Made by a program: the position numbers and the translations under genes
In this document: one piece after another, positions 1 through 11,188 of the stretch
Layout: every line of letters starts with the position of its first letter
Numbering within the stretch: position 1 is the first letter of the stretch
Source of the DNA: Calocera cornea HHB12733
Taxonomy: Eukaryota; Basidiomycota; Dacrymycetes; Dacrymycetales; Dacrymycetaceae
Direction of reading: 5' to 3'
Assembly: GCA_001632435.1 (NCBI GenBank)
Contig: KV423918.1
Location: 62,001-126,000, forward strand
Length of the DNA: 64,000 bases
The notes under the pieces: model-generated
The model's input: only the letters and a program-made list of their open reading frames with translations
Database searches by the model: none
What the model was told of the DNA's origin: nothing

Positions 1-2448
1 GACTCACGTCGACATGACAATGCGGAGTCGATCCACTGTACTACCACCTTCTCGCGAGGAGAGCTACGCGAAGTGCTCCACGGTATTGACATGTCTGGCC
101 TGCCGTACTCCTGTGTACCGCACCTTTCAGAAGCTCTCTTGGCCGTTGGATAGCGGTGTCATCGAGGGACCTGTCGTTCCCAGCGATGACTGGATCGAAA
201 CGGAAGTTCTGAAAAGTGCCGATGGCTGGATAGAGGTCAATACAAACCAGCCCGGATGCATCGTGAGTAACACTGCTCTCCTTTGGAGGTGACGTCTCAG
301 GGGCCTTCAACAGACGGACGTATCGATGGCTGGAGCCCTGGCCTCCCCTAGGTATTCTTCTACGTTTGCACTGCTTATACCCGATTCGACCCCGGCAACG
401 CCTATCGACCCCTACATTCCAAGCTTGGCTCTAGAGCCTGTTCTCCCAAAGATACCCGCTCTCTTCCCACCTCCCCCTCAGACGCCGTCACATCCGATGT
501 TTCAGCATCTTGCCATGCTCGCCAGCAGCACATCTAATGAAGCCAGGCAAAAGGCAGAAGATGAACTGTCTGTCCTCGTTCGCAAACGTGTCGAAGAGCT
601 GCAGCAACTCGATACGCGACTCCGCCGTGAGGTCGAGCTTCTTTGGTCAAGCTGGCGGGACTCTCGGCAAAGCTACTCTGCATCGGCGCGCAACGAAACC
701 GACCTGCGCCGTCAGCGGGACGCAGACGCTCCGGCACCGTCGTCACCTTCCATTTCCCGGGTCACTGAGTTCATTCCGTCGGCGGCGACAAGGGATTCAT
801 CAACTGAGCGGTCCCGTGCGATGTCCCGAGAAACGTCTTCTGTGTCCTTGCTCTCCATGTCCCTGCGCACTGGTGGCATTCTTTATCGTCCCAGTGCACA
901 GGTGGATGTCCACACGGACGAAGAGACTGACTCCATGGAACAATCGATTCCCACCACGCCTGATGAAGATAGCTTGGAGGACGCTGAACACTCGATCCCG
1001 ATGCCTCATATCCGCGCACTGACTGGAAGCTCGCACCTGGAGGATGTTGCGCTCTCCTTGCGCCTCACCCAGATGAACGCGGGTCCCCGTGGAAGAGCGA
1101 TGTCACGCAGCAAGTTAGAGCCTATTGAGGAGAAATCATCTTTTGTGGTTGGCTCAGTTAAAGATCTTGTCGCCTCTGACGGCGTCCATCCCCCCCTTCG
1201 AGGACGTGTAGGCGTTGAGGAGATCGCTGCCAAACGGGATCGTGATCGAGCCGCGTCGCGGGAGAAGGTGCCTCGCGAGCCAACTCCACATGACCGAGAC
1301 TCCACACCGAACGGGCGCTCGAGTCGAGAAGACGCAAGGCCCACTACTCCCAATACACGGCCACGTGGAGAGGATGCGCGGCCGAAGCATGTCACCTTCG
1401 AGGAAGACAAGCAGCCAACGCCACCAAAGACGTCTAAAGAACGGAAATCTCGCAAGGCGGCGGAAGGTATGCGTACTGCTCACATCTCACAGATTGTATA
1501 TATTAAGCTTTGCACAGACGAAGACCCAATATTTGATTTCGATGCCGATATTCCTAGCCAGCCGGCACACCGGAGGCCAAGGGGAACACGATACGAAACT
1601 GTGGTGCCCAGTCGAAAGGGCAAATCAGCTGAGTTGCCTCGAACTTCACCTCAGATCCTTGGCGAAGGTACCGAGGTGGATGCCACGCCGTCGTACTTTA
1701 CCCTCCCGCGAGCGAAGCCTCCCAAATTGAATACAAACACTCCGGGAACACCGTCAACTATGCCGTCAACAGAAGCCAAGCTGAAAGAGCTGGTAGGGGG
1801 TTATCTCCCCAGTCATCGCTCTGCTTGGAAGGATGGAAGAGGCTGGGATCTCTACTCCAAAGTCTTCCAAGATAAGTCGCCATTCGACGGCTCAGAAGAT
1901 GACTACACCGAAGACGGAATTTCCTCCGCGACTTGTGGGTTTCCTTGCAGGATCACGACTTACAATGTTGAGCTAACGCTTCCATAGCTTCGCAGCCCCA
2001 GTCTGTGCCCGGTGCAGCCACGAATGCGAAGCCATCCATCGCTGCTTCTGCTCCCATTGATATCAGCCCGATTGCTCGTCGTGCTCGCTATCAAAACCTA
2101 AATATTGAACTGGAACCCAAAACGAGTCTGGTCGATCGCGCCGGCGTCATGGTACCTCCGCTTCGTGCTGCCATGCGTAAAGATGAGGCCAGCAAGGAAG
2201 TGACACCAACACGCCGGAAACGGTCTACATCTGCCACTCGCCGTAACGAGACGTACGCTCGGAGGGATCTCCAAACCCATGTCGATCCTGGTCCGATATT
2301 CGAGTTCAGCACGTCTCAGGAGGACGACGGAGCTGAACTTGAGGGCCTGTCGGCGTCTGAGAAAGCTCGCAGGATGGCCACAGAGATGCAAGGAACGAGC
2401 GACGGTCTACCGGACGCTGGGATGTGGCGAAGCATGGCTGACTCGTAA
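1..2448 (+). CDS. disordered protein with one CxxC motif (5' partial)
   Basis: I do not recognise this gene. Exons: before/at 14..262, 314..1466, 1518..1934, 1988..2448; from the ATG at 14 this gives 759 residues, but the gene may begin before the window. The first exon holds a short ordered stretch with CLAC followed by RTPVYR, which could bind zinc together with cysteines lying outside the window. The rest is rich in Ser, Pro, Arg and Glu and looks disordered, with repeated REDARP-like segments. The intron 263-313 joins the exons in phase 0, so the ATG at 326 is internal rather than the start. The intron 1935-1987 ends in GCTAAC...CCATAG, a typical branch site and acceptor. The proposed intron 1467-1517 is 51 nt and stop-free, so retention would add 17 residues without a frame change. 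Function unknown. Confidence 0.7.
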
Positions 2449-2647
2449 ACTACTCCATCTAAGGACTCGACTAGCTGCTGTATGTTTGAGTATGTCACAA
2501 TTCTTGTAATTTAGTATATTTTGTTACGAAAATCATGATTGGCTCTGTGGTGTCTTCTATTCTCAGCGTAGCAGGGAACGGGACGCCGAATCCTGAGAAC
2601 AATAACACAAGCATTCAAGTACAGTACAACTGCATACATCGCGGCTG

Positions 2648-3716
2648 TTATCGCCTCCCAGCCTCATACCGTCCTGAACGCAGTGGAGGAGATCGCCGCG
2701 GAGACCTGTCCTTCCGACGATCTCGATCATCGCGCCCGGCATCCCGCCTCCAGCTTCGTTCCTCGTCATAGGCTGCACCACCTCTCCTGTGCTCGTCCTC
2801 GTCACGCTCAGAGTCTCTTCGTGCAGGACTCGCAGGTGCAATCCTCCTCGACTTCACAACGTCTACCTCCTTCAATCCCAGCTTCTTCTGGCGCTTTCTC
2901 TCTTTTCGGGCCGCCTTCTCTTCTGGAGTCTCGTCCTCCCGCTTGCGCTTCTTCTTTTCTTTCTTTTCTTTCTTTTCTTTCCCCTTTCCAGCGGCCTTTT
3001 CCTCTTTACGTCGTTGAATAAGCCAGTCGCGCATCGGATCCTCCGGATCGATGCTAGGCGCCTCAGACACAGTATCTTCCGCATCATCGTCTTGATCTTT
3101 CAATCACTCTATGAGCATATCGCTGGACAGAGGTATAGAGGACATACCCTTTATCGCCAGAGGCATCGCATTGAACTGCTCCTCTTCCGCTTCCTTCATC
3201 TTGCCATCCTCGCCTTTCTCAAGGTTCTTGTACTTTGATACATGGTCGACGCGTAATGTGCGTCCAATAACATTCGCGCCATTCAGATTGTCGACAGCAA
3301 GGACTGTAGACCGCTGGTCTTCATACATGAGAAAGGCGAACCCTCTGGGTTTGCCCGTCTCCTTGTCGCGCGGCATGTTGACGTTGACTGGCTCGCCATA
3401 TCTGTGCACAGATCAGCTGACGCCTCCTCGATAGCATCCATCTGTTCATACTGCGAGAATATTGCGATGACATCACCTTCGGTCAACTCGTATGGCAATC
3501 CACCGATGAATATGTAAGCGGAGTCTGCGGTTACTTCAGTTAAGCGCGTTCACACGCTGGGCGACTGCATTGCGCACCCTTGTATTGATCATGCCATGAT
3601 CCCTGATTTCCCAGCTGCAGCTCGCGCTCGTTTATCCTCTGGATCTCCTTAACCACGCTAGAGCGGCGTGAGCATCCCCGCTCTCTTAGGAATGAAATCT
3701 GTCATACGCACTTCAT
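2648..3716 (-). CDS. IST3: Ist3/RBMX2 (Snu17) RRM splicing factor
   Basis: Spliceosomal RNA-binding protein; family members belong to the RES complex (Ist3-Bud13-Pml1) bound to U2 snRNP in the nucleus. Five exons: 3716..3712 (only ATGAA), 3657..3578, 3524..3452, 3401..3148, 3096..2648; 286 residues. The N-terminus MNVVKEIQRINERELQLG is the conserved family start and is only seen if the 5-nt first exon is used. A single RRM follows (about 35-110), with RNP2 as IFIGGL and RNP1 as KPRGFAFL. Next comes a DPMRDW segment, then a Lys/Glu-rich and Arg/Ser-rich tail encoded by the TTTC-rich stretch near 2950-2990. All four introns are 50-54 bp. Orthologues often end shortly after the RRM, so the long charged tail is the main difference. 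Identification is strong. Confidence 0.93.
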
Positions 3717-4444
3717 TGCAGTCCGTGGGATGGCGGAAGGGGTCGAAAGTCGCGGACCCTGACAAAGGTGACGAATGCACACGAAATCCATAGTATGGAA
3801 TGCTTTTCGATTACTTGCAAAATGGTGCGTGGACCCCTGTTGCGGACTCAGGGTCATGCACATGGGGTGCGCCGCCAGTAGCCTGGCCCCCTTAGAATAT
3901 AACAATAATAGACTAAACTTGTTGATGTATCTGCTGTATTTCAAGCAATTGACACCACTTCAGACTCTCCGTAAACGTGGGAAGCAGCCTATAAGTGAAA
4001 TGAAATCACAACATGCAACAACATGTTTGCGCTGAATCATATCTCCGATTGTTTATCCACACCCCAAACAAGTAACTCCGAAGGCTCCCCATTGGTCCCG
4101 GTGACTGAAACAGCATAGCCCAGTATAGTAGGCTCTTCTATGCAACGTTCATCATTGAAAAAAAAAATACAATAATAGGGTAATATGGGTGGGAGATTTA
4201 TCACATGATTATGGTCTAATGATTTGGCCATAAATGACAATGGTTTCCGCTCAGGGGAACTTTGGCAACTCACCGGACCCTACTTGAACGGGGTCCTTGG
4301 CCAAACTGAATGGGATCGGGCGCAAAAGTCAACTAATCGTAAAGCATTCCATACGAAAGCGCCATTAGTCAGCCCTCAATCCGCTCAGTCCGCAATGAAT
4401 CGAGCAAGCATCATTTAAGCGTTCATGCTTCGTTCCAGAGATGC
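3717..4444. other. intergenic region with inverted-repeat pair
   Basis: No gene recognised between the divergent starts of the Ist3 and dioxygenase genes. It is more AT-rich than its surroundings and holds the 20-bp inverted repeats annotated at 3794-4353, plus an A run near 4159. Confidence 0.5.
3794..4353. repeat. possible MITE-like element bounded by 20-bp inverted repeats
   Basis: TATGGAATGCTTTTCGATTA at 3794-3813 is matched 19/20 by the reverse complement of 4334-4353. The two arms lie 520 bp apart and point inward. Just inside each arm is a GGACCCC...GGGTC motif (about 3831-3857, and about 4281-4303 on the other strand), so the similarity may continue in a degenerate form. CGAAA occurs at 3782-3786 and again directly after the right arm at 4354-4358, which could be a 5-bp target-site duplication if the true left end begins at TCCATAG. 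There is no transposase ORF. The alternative is a chance or regulatory inverted repeat. Confidence 0.4.
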
Positions 4445-5854
4445 ATGTTCTCATCTCTGAGGGCCAGTGATAGGATTATATCTGCATTCGCTATCGCAGC
4501 TGTGGCAATATCTCTCGCTTTACTAGGATCTAGACTCGCACTCAAACGTGCTCCTGCCGCCATGTCTGCTTTGCCAAAGACTCCTGAGCAGTGGCGGCCA
4601 GCGCTTGAGACTTTGCCTGATGCTGCCCATAATGGAGGAAAGATCCCAGCCTTCTTTTTCGCACACGGAAGTAGGTTGCTCTACTCGTTTGCTCTAGAGC
4701 TACTTATCTTAACGCCATTCGCTGCTCCCCCAGCTCCCTCGCTAGCTATGACGCGCAAAATGGGCGTCTCCGATTCAATGATGCCTTTTTGGAAGGAGAC
4801 TGGGAATGAATCACCCCTTGCCGAGTTTCTACAAGACTTTGGTCGCGTACTCGTTCAAAAATACAAACCTCGAGCAATTCTAGTTTTCAGGTTGGTTCAT
4901 CGGGCTTCGGTCAGCGATGCTTACCTGACATGGCTTACAGCGCACATTGGGAGACGAGCGGCATCCGTCTAGGTAGGCGCCACGAGATCGACATAGCTGG
5001 CGCATGACCTTAACTTATAGCTCCTTGCGATAGTGACCGACTACGGAGATGAGAACCCGCTCCTTATGGACTATTTTGGATTCCAGAGAGCGGTACAAAG
5101 TTTGTCTAGTCACGGCAACATTTCATCTGACTGGCTCTCAGTTGTATGAACTGAAGTTCAAGTCACACGGCGACTCCGCCATCACTGCTCGCGTCGTGGA
5201 AGCATTCAAGAAGGCAGGTTACAAGGCGCGGGCCAGTCCCGTGACAGAGGCGCGCGGCGACGATGGTCGAGGGTTTGAAGGGCCCGGTCTCGACCATGGC
5301 GTGTTTGTTCCTTTCCGCCACATGTTTGGCGAAGAGACGAACATTCCCATTGTCGAAGCGAGCCTGGATGCCAGCCTAACTCCTGAGAGCGAGTGGAAGC
5401 TGGGGCAAGCCGTGGACGAGTTGCGGTCAGTAGGCTCGTCGAACATGCCAGTATCTGTGAACTGATGTCGAACAGCTCGGATGGGATCCTGATCCTCGCC
5501 GGTGGTTTGACAAACCACAACTTGAGGGATCTTTCTAGCTTCATCGAGTCAACCGCTGCACCTCCCTATCATGTATGGGATAAGGCCGTGGATGAGGCCA
5601 TCGCAGTAGAAGAAGTATGGCATCACATTTCCCTACCAGCCCACGCCGTCTTCTGATCCAAATTGTCGCAGCCTGAACAGCGTAAGAAGGCACTAGTTGA
5701 CTTGGCTTCGCACAAGGGATATCGGCTTGCCCATCCGAGGGCTGAACACTTTGTCCCGCTGTACGTGGCAGCTGGTGCGGGGGAGAAGGGCAAGTCCAAG
5801 GTCCTATTCGCCCGCTTTGGGGCGAAGACGGTCGCCTTTGGCCTGGAGTCATAG
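4445..5854 (+). CDS. LigB/DODA-family extradiol ring-cleavage dioxygenase
   Basis: Non-haem Fe(II) dioxygenase of the class III extradiol (LigB, 4,5-DOPA dioxygenase-like) family; it probably opens a catecholic ring, exact substrate unknown. Exons 4445..4670, 4734..4890, 4941..4972, 5034..5092, 5142..5425, 5476..5614, 5672..5854; 359 residues. Likely metal and active-site histidines are in FFFAHG, FSAHWETSG, GLDHGVFVP and the late HFVPLYVAAG. Core length (about 320) is normal for the family. The first ATG adds 39 residues with a hydrophobic segment (about 10-33), a possible membrane anchor; the second in-frame ATG at 4562 (MSALPKTPEQW) would give the usual soluble enzyme. Which start is used cannot be settled from sequence. 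The acceptor at 5033 was chosen because it restores the conserved VTDYGDENP. Confidence 0.88.
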
Positions 5855-6414
5855 AAGAGCATTATTGACACAAATATGTGTGACTATGTAACTACGACAG
5901 GGTTCTGTGATATATCTGGTACACTCGCTCGTCAGATGGCTTGATCAGTCATGAGCGATGATGTTGAGCCCACAAACATCTCGCAAGCTCATGCGATATC
6001 GGCTTGAGAGTTGCCAAAGGGCTATAAACATCACTCTCCCCAGGGAATGAGGCGCAAACCGGTGGATGTACAGCAGCTTGGCGCCAATTTGAGCTGGGTT
6101 GAGCATAGGGAACAAGAAAGAGTTCGAGATGCTTCTATGCTTGCGTGTGAAACGCGGCTTGTTCAGGGCAGGCCTGAATAGGGCCGGTTGGCTCAGGGTC
6201 TTCTGCGGGGCAGGCGGAGCACCGGTAATGAAACCGATCGGGTGATCGAGCTCGCGGGTGACGAGCGAACGTGGGCGCCCTCGTACTCATCGACAGCGAG
6301 CGCGTCTTTCATATCCTCACCTCCCTTAGACACTCGGTTACAATGTCAATCGGTAATGGCACAGGCGGTGAGCATTGTTGTTGCGATAGCCAAGTTGGAA
6401 CTGCTAAACGGTGG
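5855..6414. other. intergenic region, nothing recognised
   Basis: 560 bp between two same-direction genes. I see no coding signal, RNA gene or repeat; it presumably holds the terminator of the dioxygenase gene and the promoter of the HAD gene. Confidence 0.5.
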
Positions 6415-7394
6415 ATGTTAGAAGACCAGCGATACGTTGTCTGGCTCGACATTGGTACGCACTACCTCCATCAGTGCATTCTACTCTACTGACAACGATG
6501 CTCGTGAAACAGACAACACCCTCTACCCGCGGAGTACTCGCATAGCTGATCTTATGAGCCAGCGCATACACGGTTCGTCCCTCCTGCCTCTGCATCCCTT
6601 GCACGAGTTGACGATGTTCCACAGCCTACTTCCTCTCCATGGGTTTCACAGAAGAAGACGCAAACTCTCTGCACTTCAAGTATTACTCACAGTACGGCCT
6701 CGCTCTCCGTGGGCTTATGAAGCATCACGAGATTGGTGCGTGTTAATCTCTGCATACGTATGAGCAGAGCACTGAGCAAGCGGGAAAGGTAGACGCACAG
6801 GACTTTGACCGCAAGTGCGACGGTAGCTTGCCTCTGGAAACGATTCTCAAACCTGACCCCAAAGTACGGAAGATGATTCAGGACATTGATAGGTGCAAGG
6901 CGAGGGTGTGTACTGCTTCCAGTGGGTTCATCGGAATATTTTCTCATTAAGAACAGGTGTGGGCGCTTACGAACGCGTACTCAACGGTAAAGCCTGCGAA
7001 CGGCACGCTTCCAGATACTCATTAACCGTGTCATCTGTAGCACGCTAATCGCGTCCTCAATATCCTCCAGCTCGACGACCTGGTCGAAGGCGTCTTCTTT
7101 TGCGACTACGCCGATCCCAACTTCTCCTGCAAACCCGAGCGGGACTTCTACGACGAAGCGATGCGCGTGGCGGGCGTAACGGACGCGAGCAAGTGTCTGT
7201 TCGTCGACGACAATCTGAACAACGTCAAGGCTGCCAAGGCGCTCGGGTGGGGGAGCAGTGTGCTCTACTCGGAGAGGGAGGAGGGGAACGCGATGAAGGA
7301 GCACCCGCACGTCGAGGGCGTTGATGCCGTTATTGGCCGCCTGGAGGAACTCAGACTGGTGTGGAAAGATATTTTTGTAGAAACCAGCTCATAG
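6415..7394 (+). CDS. Sdt1/Phm8-like pyrimidine nucleotidase (HAD superfamily)
   Basis: HAD-superfamily phosphatase resembling yeast Sdt1 and Phm8, which hydrolyse pyrimidine nucleotides and related small phosphates in the cytosol. Exons 6415..6454, 6513..6572, 6625..6735, 6781..6905, 6957..6986, 7041..7394; 239 residues. Motif I (WLDIDNTLYP, nucleophile Asp) is split by the first intron. Then FTEEDANSLHFKYYSQYG, LRGLMKHHE and FDRKCDGSLPLE in the cap, motif II WALTNAYS, motif III CKPERDFY (Lys) and motif IV CLFVDDNLNNVKAA (DD). This order and length fit the family. The junction at 6735/6781 uses a weak acceptor (GCAAG); it keeps the frame but is the least certain one. Confidence 0.9.
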
Positions 7395-9245
7395 CGGGCT
7401 TGAGGACGAATCTCGAATAGTTGTGAGATAGATGTGAGTGATGGAATAAGGAAGGAAGTACGTCATATAGTAGACAGCTGGCCGTTATCTCAACAAACAT
7501 CAACTTGGGCCATGGGAGCCTTCAACGGCTTCCTCACACGTAGGCCCAGCTGCGACAGCCTGCAGGTGCCATGTTAGGTTGCACCGGTCTGTTTCGGATG
7601 TTTCAGACCTAAAACAGAGCCTCGATGTTCCGCGACCCTGGAGGAGTTGTAGCCAGAAATAAACCATATTATGAGTCTTTATGACAACTTGCTTGTCTTT
7701 CCGAATCCGGACGGGGTGTGCAATGACAGTACTTACACTGGGAAGATATTGCCTCAAGCGTATCAATGAAGGTTGCAATGGTTCAACAGAATGTGTGGTA
7801 TGATGACCGCTGCTTCGTGTAAATCTAACTTCTCGCTAGAATTTCGAAGCAATGGCAGGAGGCTCGGATCCATCGGTCCTTTCACAGAGCCATGATGAAA
7901 GAGTACATCCTTTAACAGGTATGGCATGTGGTGATGCTGCATGAGCTTCAGGGGCATCATTGGGCCAACAAAGTCGATCGAATCAAGGAAAAATTCCCCT
8001 CGGGGTTGAGAGACTGCACCGAGGTTGCACAGCTCAGATTTCCCTTTTGGGATCATTGGAAGTGCGGAGAGAATTAGGGAGAAGTCGCCGATGGAAATAC
8101 CGCGAAACAACAGGAAAAGAAGCTGGCCAGGGGCCAGACCAGACTTCTGCCACATTCTCCCTCCAAGTGGTAACTATACCGTCCCTGCCTACCACAATGA
8201 CCGCAGTGACCACACGCCCATGAGTTGGAGCTGAAGTTATTTCTGGACTCTGGATGGGACGATTGTAAACAGGCGTTTAAACGAACATGACCCTCGTCCC
8301 GTGTTTACCTTCGAGTGGACAGCCCTTAACCGACACCTCATCTCCCGGACGCATCGGGGGACGTTAACCGAGCCTTCCACACTCATACGTACTGATGGAG
8401 TACATTGGGGTACGTATTTGGCCATCTCAAGTCATCTGCCCCACCCACAGCACTGTGTAAAAAACAAGCCCTTGTTCCGTAGTTCCTTCCACGTGACAGT
8501 TGACATAGTTCTGCCTCAGCCGCACGTGTGTCTTGCATTGTTGGTTCTGCGCCACATGGACCTGCTGGGCGGTCGTCTCTGGTGCGGATGAAGCTCAAGC
8601 CAAAAACAGTAGTGATAACGGTGCAATGACGCGTTCGATAGCCGTCGCTACATTCGTGGGGTTGATGGACCACCCAATACATATGAACATAGTTACGCGG
8701 TCAACCAAGCCCGACCCGCCGGGTCTGGTGCAGCGTCTGAACACCACGGTCATACGACAAACAGCGTCAGAAGGGATTGCGCTGGAGTTTCGGAAGTACC
8801 CTAACTTAACAGCCGAACCCTTGTGACGGACCCGAAACCCCACTATTTGGATAAGCTCTAGCCGAGTCTATATGGTTCCCTTCAGCGTGTCCCCATTGGG
8901 CGCAGCGAACTGGGCAGCTTCCCATTCCGTCGAAGAAGGCATAACCAGCGCCGCCACGCTATTTCCATGAGGCGACCTACTACTAGTGAATGTCAGGGCC
9001 CCACACTACTACTGGCAACGGGGGCCCAAGGCACCCATCGGAGATTTCCTTGACAGGACATGGTCTCTGCCGAAGCTTAGTCTTGCCCCCACGGCGCCCC
9101 CGCTGCCCCTGTCTGCTGATACTGCCAGCGCGAAACGAACGTGCGCTAGCTACGGCCCTTGATTATGATATTTCAGTTGCAAATGCCAGGGGTTTCGTCT
9201 TGAAAGTTACCCTGAGAACTCCGGTCGCTGCTCGCCGTCAACAGG
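7395..9245. other. gene-poor stretch with only unrecognised short ORFs
   Basis: About 1.85 kb without a gene I can name. The longest open frame is 130 codons on the minus strand (8155-7763, containing GQLLFLLFRGISIGDF and a His-rich MQHHHMPY). On the plus strand there are 97-codon frames at 8301-8591 and 8533-8826. None shows a family motif, clear introns or strong codon bias. It could be a decayed gene, a non-coding RNA locus or plain spacer. Confidence 0.35.
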
Positions 9246-9811
9246 ATGTCGTCTTTCCTTGTGCGATCGGCGTCAGGCGGCCTCGTTTCCCTCCTGAACA
9301 GCATCGAAGATCAGCGTGAGTACTTGTCATTGACATATCGCCCTATAGAAGCAGAGGAAGAACCCCAGGCTCTCCAGTCACCCCACACCTCGACGGCTAG
9401 GAAGACACACACATGTCCTCATCGGTGGTGCAGCCGCACCTTCACCACGGCTGGCCACCTCAACCGGCATTTCAAGATACACACGGGCGAGAAGGAACAT
9501 GTTTGTCCCTGGGATGGGTGTGGAAAGCGATGCGGGCGCTTAGATAACCTCGTGCAGCAGTAAGTACCTGCGCATTCGTTCACCTTTAGACGGAAGAGGT
9601 GCTGAGCGATATATGGTTGTGGAGCTTTCGCGTGCACATTGCGAAGCGTGGTCTAGCGCCAACCAACCAAGAGGTGCGCAACACCATCTCAATATTGCGC
9701 AGGGAGAACGAAGAGAAGGCGATGCGTGAAACAGACAGGGAAGGGACGGACGACAAAACACCCGTGACGAACGGTACCGTTGGTTTCCAACAGGGCCCTC
9801 CACCTACGTGA
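9246..9811 (+). CDS. small C2H2 zinc-finger protein (two fingers)
   Basis: Probable DNA-binding nuclear protein. Exons 9246..9559 and 9625..9811; 166 residues. Finger 1 is CPHRWCSRTF...HLNRHFKIH (C-x4-C-x12-H-x3-H), followed by a classic TGEKEH linker. Finger 2 is CPWDGCGKRC...NLVQHFRVH, whose HFRVH end is only restored by splicing GTAAGT at 9560 to the acceptor at 9624; reading through stops at once. The tail after the fingers is about 55 residues, charged, and ends GPPPT. A second GT...AG pair (9316-9348, 33 bp, in frame) could be a retained or very short intron before the fingers. The ATG at 9246 is the first in frame; a further upstream exon is possible. The target is unknown. Confidence 0.75.
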
Positions 9812-10350
9812 TCAAACTGCAAACATCCACAACATGCAGCGACTGAAACATGACCTCGGAGACACGAGTTAATGAGGAGTCACAAGGGTGTACAGTAACA
9901 GGTGGAGGGCAGCGAAGCGGGGAAGCTGGATTGGGACGTGACGCGACAGCAAGCTCGATGGGATCGCGATGTCAAAAGTACTGTACACTACGCTCAGCCC
10001 GGCCTGAACGGCCAGTTCACGAGAGGATGATGACCTTTGTATACCCGACTACTACTGTATGCACCCGATGTATGGATACTCGACGTCTGTCAATGCACAC
10101 CCTTATTGCCGCAGCCCGGGGAGAGATCAGACTCGACCGGACCGAAGAGCCAAACCGGGCTCGGCATGCAATTACCCCGCCTCCACGTGCCCCCGGAGAC
10201 CCTTCTCCACTTGCCTCCCCCCCTCGTGTGTACGGCCGTGGTCAACCGTGCGAAGTATGGTGCCATATATAACCGCGATGCCGGTACACGACATACCAGA
10301 TTCCTGCTGGACAACTCCCGACCTACCTAACAGCACACTCAGCGACCACC
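9812..10350 (+). promoter_or_regulatory. promoter region of the first thioredoxin-fold gene
   Basis: 539 bp with no coding signal. TATATAA lies at 10266-10272, about 80 bp before the ATG, and the E-box CACGTG at 10184-10189. Pyrimidine-rich blocks (CCCCTC) around 10205-10235 are typical of strongly expressed fungal promoters. Functional roles are inferred. Confidence 0.5.
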
Positions 10351-11188
10351 ATGGCTCTCCTCCCCGCGCTCAAGCCCTTCTGTATCGGCGACTATGGCTC
10401 GCCCAACACGCTCGAGCTGTTCATCGATTACAACTGCCCGTACTCCAACAAGCTCCTCCACAACGGCGTCGACCCCGTCATCAAGCCGTTCATCACTCAG
10501 GGAGGCAAGTATGAGGGCAAGATCAAGCTCATCTTCAGGCTGAACCCCCAGCCGTGGCATGGTGAGCAGAATACACCACTCTTCCTCGAGTGACATCTGA
10601 CATCGGCACAGCGTCGACGACCTTCATGCACGAGGGTTCCGTGGCAGTTGCGCTCGCTGCTCCGCAGTACTGGTACGAATTCACCCTGCTCGTGAGTGTC
10701 TTACCATAGTCCGAGATGTCCAGGGACTGACGCTTAGGTCCGTAGCTGTACAAGAACCAGACGAGGTGGTTCGAGTCTCAGGCTGCCCACCTGACCCCGA
10801 CCCAGATTCGCGGTCAGATCGGAGAGTGAGTCTTATTGACGTCCACTTGATGGTCGAGTTACTGATTTTCTGACCCTCTAGCCTGGCTGAGTCGTTGATT
10901 GGCCCCGAACTGGGTGCAAAGGTCAAGGATCTGCTCACGATCCCCGGCGATGGTAACAGGACGAACAAGGTTACCGAGGAGTTCAAGTACAACAGTGCGT
11001 GTCTCCCCCTTGTTGATGTTATCCGTGCTCTGACAAGGGTTGTCCGCGCTGCAGTCAAGATCTCCCGCCAGAACGGCATCCACGTCACTCCCTCCGCTTG
11101 CTGGAATGGCCTGCACGTACCCTCCGTCTCGAGCTCCTGGGGCGAGAAGGAATGGACCGAGTTCTTCGCCGAGAACGTCAAGGATTGA
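10351..11188 (+). CDS. thioredoxin-fold (DsbA-like) protein, copy A
   Basis: Predicted thioredoxin-like fold protein of the DsbA-like fungal type; no proven reaction. Exons 10351..10561, 10612..10691, 10746..10825, 10882..10994, 11055..11188 (211/80/80/113/134 nt); 205 residues. The N-terminal beta strand LELFIDYNCPYSNK ends in CPYS: the first active-site Cys is kept but the second is Ser, so it cannot run a normal dithiol CxxC cycle. The cis-proline loop is visible as GIHVTPSA near residue 180. No signal peptide, so cytosolic. The downstream gene at 11617 has the same five exon lengths and about half its residues in common, so the pair arose by tandem duplication. The strong TATA box suggests high or inducible expression. 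Confidence 0.85.

Noticed and set aside
326..1987. Start of the first gene at the ATG at 326
   Set aside because: The upstream frame 14-262 joins in phase through a GT...AG intron (263-313), so the ATG is internal.
2940..3000. TTTC-repeat microsatellite
   Set aside because: It is the coding sequence of the Lys/Glu-rich tail of Ist3 read on the minus strand, so it is not listed as a separate repeat.
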